Source: Gossypium raimondii
Taxonomy: Eukaryota; Streptophyta; Magnoliopsida; Malvales; Malvaceae
DNA length: 64,000 bases
Reading direction: 5' to 3'
NCBI RefSeq assembly: GCF_025698545.1
Contig: NC_068572.1
Span: 4,092,001-4,156,000 of the forward strand
The position numbers and the translations under genes were made by a program. Shown here one piece after another: positions 58,085-64,000 of this stretch. The notes under the pieces were generated by a model. The model was given only the letters and a program-made list of their open reading frames with translations, was not told the DNA's origin and did no database searches. The first letter of the stretch is position 1, and every line of letters begins with the position of its first letter.

Positions 58085-59830
58085 GCCGGTTGGCACGAAT
58101 ATTTCGTCTGTCACTTTTGACACGTTTTCTTTCGGTGGGATTATTGTTTTGGTGTTCCAGAAGCTTTCGTCTAGTTATGGAGGAGGATCTAGCAAATCTC
58201 CATATAATTGACGATGATGAGGATGCTTTCAAGGAAGCAGCGGCCGTTGTGGAAGAAGATTACAAGTTCTGTGTGGTGGGAAGATGCTTAACTGACAATG
58301 TGGTTCATTTTCCTTCACTGTGAAATACGATTGCTAATTTGTGGCATCCAATATGAGAGATTTCTACTACGAATCTTGGTGGTAAAAGTTATTTGTTTCA
58401 ATTTTTTATGCTGTTAATCTGAACAGGATGCTGGAAGGTACACCCTGGTTTTTTAACATCTGATCTTGATTCGAAAGATGTGATGACCCGATGACTGTCC
58501 CTTTGGATTTTGCTGATTTTTGGGTCTAGATTCATGATCTTCCCCAGGTTCCATGGCATGCCAGTTTGAAATTTTTTGGGGGGGTTATCAAATATATGGC
58601 ACTTCGATTTCAGTATTAGGATCATGAAGGTATATGCGGATCAAAGCTCAGATAGATACCAGAATGCCCTTGAAAAGGAAAAAAAAATGTTAGTTGGCAA
58701 GGATCAGATTGTTTATGCTCGATTTCAATATGAAAAGTTAAGTCTTTTCTGTTTCTTGTGTGGCAAACTAGGTCATGGTGAAAACTTCTGCCCAGTTTGG
58801 GTTAGGATTGATTCGAGCTGTGTTGCCTTTGGGTGGGATGCTTCTCCGCTGGCTTCGATGAAAAAAAGAATGGCTGGTCTTAGTCGGTGGTTACGTGAGC
58901 CTGATAGTTCGATCATCTCGAAAGTAGAAAATGAAAGTGGGCTTTCAAGGAGTAATTCAAGGGATAATGGGAATCATGGGCGGTTTTTAAGGGATGGATT
59001 GGTTATTCCTTCTCAAAAACTCAATCATAATCTAAGTGGTGCAAAAATTATGGGAGGTGAGAGGAGTAGGCCACTAATGAAATCCATGGAAAATGGGCCA
59101 AATATAGGAGGCCCAAATGTTAATGGAGCAATGGAATTATCTTCGAATAGAGAAGAGAACCCGATTCCAATTGTTGAAGGGAAGAAAAGGCAACGAACAG
59201 TGGGTGAGTCTTCTACTGCTGTTCTCGGAGATGAAACAGAAGAACGCCATGAGATATCGACTAGCTCTGCCAAGTAGGGCGGTTGGGCACAATGAAAACA
59301 TTAAGCTAGAATGTTGGTGGTTTGGGATACCACAGACAGTGAACCATCTCAGGAACAAGCTGAGAGAAGTTTCTCCCCAGATTTTGTTTCTCTTTGAAAC
59401 AAAAATTAGTGCAAAGAAAATGGAAGGTGTTAAAAGTGTGGATTTTAGAATGGTATCGATGTAGGGGCATTGGGTTCTAAAGGCGGTTTATCGTTGGGTT
59501 GGAAAAATGGTTTCTTGGTGAGCTTGCGTAGTTTCTCAAACTTCCACATTGATGTAGTTATCAACATAATTAGAATGTGGGACCTTATTCGCCAGATGGG
59601 ACAGGATCAATTGCTACCATGGCCGGTGATAGGCGATTTTAAGGAAATATTGTTCTCTTCTGAGAAAAGAGGAGGTCGTATGCGGTCAGAAAGGCAAATG
59701 AAGAATTTTCGTAATGTGTCGGAGGAATGTGAATTGACCATTTGAGGTTTAATGGCAGATGGTATACTTGGGAGAGAGGTAGGCTAGCCTCGAATAATAT
59801 TAGGGAGTGTCTAGATAAAAAAAAGTTTGA
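58085..59830 (+). mobile_element. LINE, ORF1 and endonuclease start, 3'-truncated
   Basis: A leader is followed by ATG at 58177: MEEDLANLHIIDDDEDAFKE then CVVGRCLTDNVVHFPSL, the DUF4283 N-terminus of plant L1-type ORF1. After stops and shifts, DPMTVPLDFADFW-like and HDLPQVPWHAS-like frames appear. The long frame 58624-59277 includes LFCFLCGKLGHGENFCP, a CCHC zinc knuckle (C-x2-C-x4-H-x4-C), and a basic C-terminal end. 59270-59750 shows the start of an APE-type endonuclease (CWWFGIPQTVNHLRNKLREV, PQILFLFETK, and PWPVIGDFKEIL) with frameshifts. The reverse transcriptase is missing. Loss of the 3' end is the opposite of normal LINE truncation and points to a later deletion. Confidence 0.8.
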
Positions 59831-60341
59831 TAAATCTTGACGGATAAATTATTTATCGCTATAGACTTAACTGTCATATGAAAGTTTATTTACAGTGAAT
59901 TATGAATAAAGATAAAATATATTGTAAGAATATTTATTTTCACACCCCAAATAAAAATAATAAGTAAATTTTTTTTTGAAAAAATCACACTTTTATTAAT
60001 TAAATGAAAATCACGCGGAAAAAAAGGTTACAAATAATCTAGCTCATATGTAATGTATATACTAAAAATTTATTTATTATTTTTTCTCACATGAAAATAA
60101 ATTTATAAGATACTAATAATAATATACTTGTTCCTCGACAATACTCTTGTTCCTCGACAATACTCTATGGTTCAACTGTAGGTTCGAACTTTGGAGACAA
60201 TATTGTTAGAAGAAACAGTCATGAACCCGAACATGGACCATAAAAAAGACATACATAATATCAAAAAATACTATATGATTCAACTTCAGATTCTTCTTCC
60301 TTTTTTTCATCTACTGGTGTAGCTTCCTCTAGTTTTGCTTG
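59831..60341. other. AT-rich intergenic
   Basis: A 26-bp tandem duplication (cttgttcctcgacaatactc twice) lies at 60128-60170. The part from about 60262 on is the possible 3' region of the small gene next to it. Confidence 0.4.
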
Positions 60342-60616
60342 TTACTTTTGATCTTCTTCACGCCAGGTGAAACACGTATATATTAAAATCAGTATCACAA
60401 ACACCACTGTGATGCATACCATCACTGTTCCAAATATATTCTTTCTCAACTTATCTTTAAAATCTGTATTTTCAAATAAAACAATTATGTTAGATAATTA
60501 TAATACAAGTTCGAATATCAATATCCAATATTAAGGAACAAATTTTTCATGCATGAACAAGACAATAAAATAATTATAAATATACATATATATAATGTTG
60601 AAGAAAAAATGCCCAT
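60342..60616 (-). CDS. Possible small membrane-protein gene
   Basis: On the minus strand a TATA box (tataaata, 60716-60709) precedes the ATG at 60616 by about 95 bp. The first frame reads MGIFSSTLYICIFIIILLSC, like a signal peptide or anchor, and stops at TGA unless spliced. A second part, after a polypyrimidine-poor acceptor ending 60464, reads FKDKLRKN then IFGTVMVCITVVFVILILIY and TCFTWREEDQK with TAA at 60342-60344: one transmembrane helix and a charged tail. Past that stop the frame continues with Glu-rich sequence (KLEEATPVDEKKEEES) to another stop near 60265, so the TAA may be a mutation. The donor is uncertain (one candidate after 60588 keeps frame). No family recognised. Confidence 0.3.
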
Positions 60617-60708
60617 TCTTGGTAGCTAGCTCGAAATCTTAATAAAAAGCTAATTTGGTTGAAAAATTCTTCTTCTTCCAACGGTAACTCCAAGCTTTAG
60701 TGTGTCTC

Positions 60709-60716
60709 TATTTATA
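60709..60716 (-). promoter_or_regulatory. TATA box upstream of the small gene
   Basis: Minus strand ctactataaatagagacaca, a strong plant TATA consensus, followed by a purine/pyrimidine-mixed leader. It supports transcription to the left from about 60680. Confidence 0.45.
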
Positions 60717-60719
60717 GTA

Positions 60720-61591
60720 GTTTTATGCTTAACTTAGGCTAACTAGGGTTATTTAAACACTTTTTTTTAATTCAATAAATGAGGATATGCTTTTAGGATT
60801 AAGTATAGACTAAGATATTTGGATTTAAAGTTTGCCAAGTTAAAGGTTTCAGTTACATGGGAGCTTAGTTTAGGCTTATATTTTGTATTCTTGTAATGAG
60901 TCCTTCACTGATTTTTTGATGTATTGTTGTGTGAATTTGTTGTGTTGAAGTTTCAGATTCAATAGGACCTTCTACGAGTAGAGATAAAGGTAAGGAAAAG
61001 CTAGTTTGAGCTTTCGGCTTTTTGGCAAAAGCGTAGTTGGTGAGTGTTTGGAATAATTACTTGTGGACATGATTCAATATATTATTTGGGAATTTAGTAG
61101 TAGCCTAAACCCCTACTCTAAATTCCGAGTGTAAGCTTTCTCATACCTATGTTATCTTGTGAACAAAATGTTTATGTGTTTGTGAATATGTGAATTGAAA
61201 TGAGATGCTATAACATGAGATATGTGGTTACCATAATTGTTGTGAAAGTGCAAATATGTACATGTTATGTATATGTTAAATGTTAGTGACAGTGTTTTGC
61301 TAAAAGATGCAAATATGCAGTGATTGTGCATGGATAATCGGCAAGTGATATGTGATTGACTTTGAATATTTTGACATTGTGATCTTGGAACCATTGGATA
61401 TAGTTGGCATGCCATAGGATTGTGAGCACTCACCTATATGTACAGTGAGGCCTTGGGACATGTTACAAGGATAAGGGAATGTGAGCTAAGCTCCATTCAA
61501 CGGGACATGTGAGGGGAAATAAGGAGAGTGTTAGCTTTATGCTACACTTTTGGGATATATTTGACTCTATGAGTCTATGTTTGGTGTGTTG
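60720..61591 (+). mobile_element. Probable LTR fragment interrupted by a second LTR
   Basis: The segment near 61420-61590 (gagcactcacctatatgtac, gaggccttgggacatgtt, gagctaagctccattcaacg) has the look of LTR sequence that occurs in many copies in cotton. It is broken off at the TGTAATACCCC start of the next element. The part from 60720 to about 61080 is unassigned. Confidence 0.35.
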
Positions 61592-64000
61592 GTGTAATAC
61601 CCCGAAAATTACTATAGTAAGATAATATCCCTGATATAGTAAATTAAGGAAATAAAGTGATAAAAAGGGTAATTTTGAGTTATGTCAACATTGGGCAATA
61701 TATTATGACATATTAATTCAAGAAATGATTAGATCGTAAAAGTGAGAAAAACTTTGTTGCCCAAGAGTAAATACCCAAAATTTGAGAGGTTAAAGTGTAA
61801 ATATGAAAAGTTAAAGGATCAATAGTGTAAATATTTCTAAAAACTAAGGAAAATGGATGAATTAGGACCAAATTGAAAAGGTGAAGAATTTTAAGGGACT
61901 GAATTGCAATTTTAACAAATTAAGTGATGACTCAAGGACTAAATTTCAAAAGATTATAAAAGGCAAAATGGTCAATTAGAGAGAGAGAGAATTCTAGAAG
62001 GAAATGATGATGTTGGTGATATTTTTAATTAATTAATTAGATAATTGTTATTTAATTAATATTTAATTAATATTTTTAGTATTATTTTATTATTAAATGA
62101 TTAATATAAAAGGGATGCACCAATGTGAGAAGAAGAAGAAAGAAAGAAAGTTTTCTGTTCTTTACAATTTGGTCCTTTTTACCAAAAATCCACCATTTTC
62201 ACCTAGAAATCAAAAGAATTTCCATAGCTTCCAAGAGAGAAAAATATAAGGAGACAATGGGGAGCTAGAATATCAAGTTAGATTCAAGAAATAGAAGCTG
62301 AAGGAGAGGGAAAACCAAGTTAAAGATTGAAGTCAATAGCACAAAGTAAGAACATTAAGATTTCAATATATTTTTGAGTTTGATATTATTGAAAAAGTAG
62401 GAAATTAATGTTAATGTAGAGTTTCCTTATATAAGGTTCTATATTCTTGTTATGTTAGTAAAGGAAATAAGAGAAAGTGATAGAAAATATTGAAGAGAAA
62501 GGAAAGGAAAGTGTTATAAATTTAGTTATCAACATTTTACATTAAAACAGTTTTGAGACAACAGCAGTAATCTGACTTTGAAAATTTGCCAAAAATCATA
62601 GAAATTTAATTAGAGGATGAAAAAATATAGAATTAAAGCTTATTGATTCTATTTTCTCATAGAAGAAACGTGTAAGTAATGGAATTGTAAATCGTGAGAT
62701 ATAATAAATTTTGTGAGAGAAGGTCAGAATGATTTCGGGTTCCCCTGTTCTGATTTTGGAAAATCATAAAAATTTTAATAAAAAATAATTAGGGGCTTAA
62801 ATTTATATATTTAAAATACTTAATGAGTCTATTTTTCAATAGAAACAAGCAGTAACATCATTCGAATCCCGTACGAGGAGATAATTAAGTTTTAGTGAAG
62901 AAGGGTCGAAACTGTCAGACAACAGAACAGAGGTGAATTTAAAGAATAAACTGTACTTATTGGCTAAACAAAAAATTCTAAAAATTTTATGGTAAGAATA
63001 TATGTGATTCTAGTTTTAGGGAAAATTTGTGGATACTTATTTGGAGTTCTGTAGCTAAAGATTAAAATAATTTAGTGACTGTGACTCAAATGGACAGCTT
63101 TGAATAAATTTACAAGTAAATAGTGAAATCATAGATAATGTTACTTATAAGCATGTTATATAAATTAAGGATGTGGAATGGAGAGGAGAGGAGGAATATA
63201 TATATATATGAATATTCAGCTAGCATGGATAATTTGCACGTTTTAGGCTCAGGGACTAAATTGAATAAAAGTAAAACTTTATAGGTAATTTTCTAAAATG
63301 TCAAAAATGACCAAATTGCATGAATTGGATTGTTTATTTATTTAAATTTTACAAGAATTTATTTTTCTGAGCCTAAGGATTAAAAATCGTCATTAATTAA
63401 AAGCTTAGGGGCAAAATAGTAATCTTGCCTAGAGCATTAATTGAATGTATCAAATTATGAAATGAATGAAAATGATGATCAAATTTATTTATAAAGATCC
63501 GAATGAATCAAATACGAGACTTGAACATGGAAAAGAAAAGACATCGGATTAGTGAAATTGTAAACACGAACAAGTAACGAGGTAAGTTCGTGTAACTTGA
63601 ATTATATTCTTAAATGCTTGAAATGTTGTTATTGATGTGAATATGATTTGAATGTTCATTGTATGAAAATTGATGAAACATTGATATATTTGATAAAAAG
63701 GGGAAGAAATCCTGGTTGAATTGAAGGAAAAATTCGATGGATCTCTGAAAAAGAATTTATGGTAAAAAGGATTTAGCCCGGACGGGTGATCCTATCCTGA
63801 TATAGTTCTCCCGAAGAATATATGTGAAAAAGATCTAGCCCGGACGAGTGATCTTGATATAGCCCTCCCGAAGAATATGTGGAAAATGGATTTAGCCCGG
63901 ACGGTAATCCGAATTAGGGTCTGAATTTAGCCTAGACTGGTAATTCAGATCCAAGCTCATTAGAGTAATTGTCGTTGCAGGGGATTTATCCTGGACTGGT
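61592..64000 (+). mobile_element. LTR of a Gypsy-type element, running off the window
   Basis: Starts tgtaataccccgaaaatt, the opening of a common cotton Gypsy LTR family. It has a short GA run (61980-61990), blocks of the type agggactaaattgaataaa (63250), and near the end a 60-bp tandem array at 63771-63960. No coding frame is present up to the window end, so either a long LTR or an LTR plus the leader follows. The 3' terminus and target duplication lie outside. Confidence 0.65.
63771..63995 (+). repeat. Tandem array with tagcccggacgg motif, about 60-bp period
   Basis: Copies of tttagcccggacgggtgatc begin at about 63772, 63832 and 63891, each followed by tcccgaagaatat. A weaker form (tttagcctagactgg) occurs at 63927 and a further one (tttatcctggactgg) at 63985. 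Spacings are about 60 bp, shortening at the end. Confidence 0.8.

Noticed and set aside
1-64000. CRISPR arrays, operons, prophage or integrated virus
   Set aside because: None seen. Regular repeats are minisatellites, microsatellites or transposon parts, and the genes are intron-containing plant genes.

Overview
The window is nuclear DNA of a flowering plant, most likely a cotton (Gossypium, Malvaceae). Long AT-rich intergenic tracts full of degenerate transposons separate a few intron-containing genes with clean GT-AG junctions. The cotton assignment rests on repeat families I associate with cotton: solo LTRs beginning TGTAACACCC and carrying arrays of the palindrome CACACGCCCGTGTG, and a CACTA element whose ends are packed with TTAGCGGCG hairpins. 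The proteins alone only say eudicot. Nothing bacterial, organellar or viral was recognised.

Five genes look intact. From the left they are: allene oxide cyclase (minus, 655-1547, 3 exons, jasmonate synthesis in plastids); the delta subunit of the translation initiation factor eIF2B (plus, 16291-20711, 7 coding exons); an LSM14/Scd6-type DECAPPING 5 protein (minus, 24084-30941, 8 coding exons, P-body mRNA decapping and translational repression); a FAM192A/PIP30-type nuclear protein (minus, 36560-40453, 7 exons); and a RING-H2 ubiquitin ligase (minus, 43297-43944, one exon). The eIF2B-delta and DCP5 neighbours both act on mRNA translation or decay. In a plant this adjacency is not an operon and need not mean co-regulation.

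Broken genes are also present. A second RING-H2 copy (55977-56660) shows C-to-T type stop codons. There is a protein phosphatase 2C fragment (44350-44640), an unidentified spliced relic (12770-13680), a truncated possible plastid-targeted exon (57027-57206) and an uncertain small membrane-protein gene (60342-60616).

Mobile DNA makes up most of the rest. 1-7.2 kb: LTR piece, MITE, SINE, LINE 3' end and solo LTR 1. 7.5-12.8 kb: a long-inverted-repeat element split by solo LTR 2, which has a perfect 5-bp target duplication. 21.5-22.9 kb: a decayed Gypsy protease region. 31.9-34.4 kb: a 150-bp MITE and a truncated LTR. 36.9-38.7 kb: two foldback elements inside one intron of the FAM192A gene. 45.4-51.8 kb: a complete-ended 6.4-kb CACTA element that has lost any visible transposase but carries gene-like sequence and a 1.6-kb minisatellite. 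51.8-53.4 kb: an hAT-type MITE and another foldback MITE. 53.4-58.1 kb: two direct repeats flanking the RING pseudogene. 58.1-59.8 kb: a 3'-truncated LINE. 60.9-64.0 kb: nested LTR sequence running off the window.

The most interesting items are the CACTA element with its minisatellite-filled putative intron and an exon ending in an EAR-type repression motif, the decayed tandem RING copy, a 26-bp patch that looks copied from the RING gene into nearby intergenic DNA, and a short upstream ORF plus telo-box at the eIF2B-delta leader.
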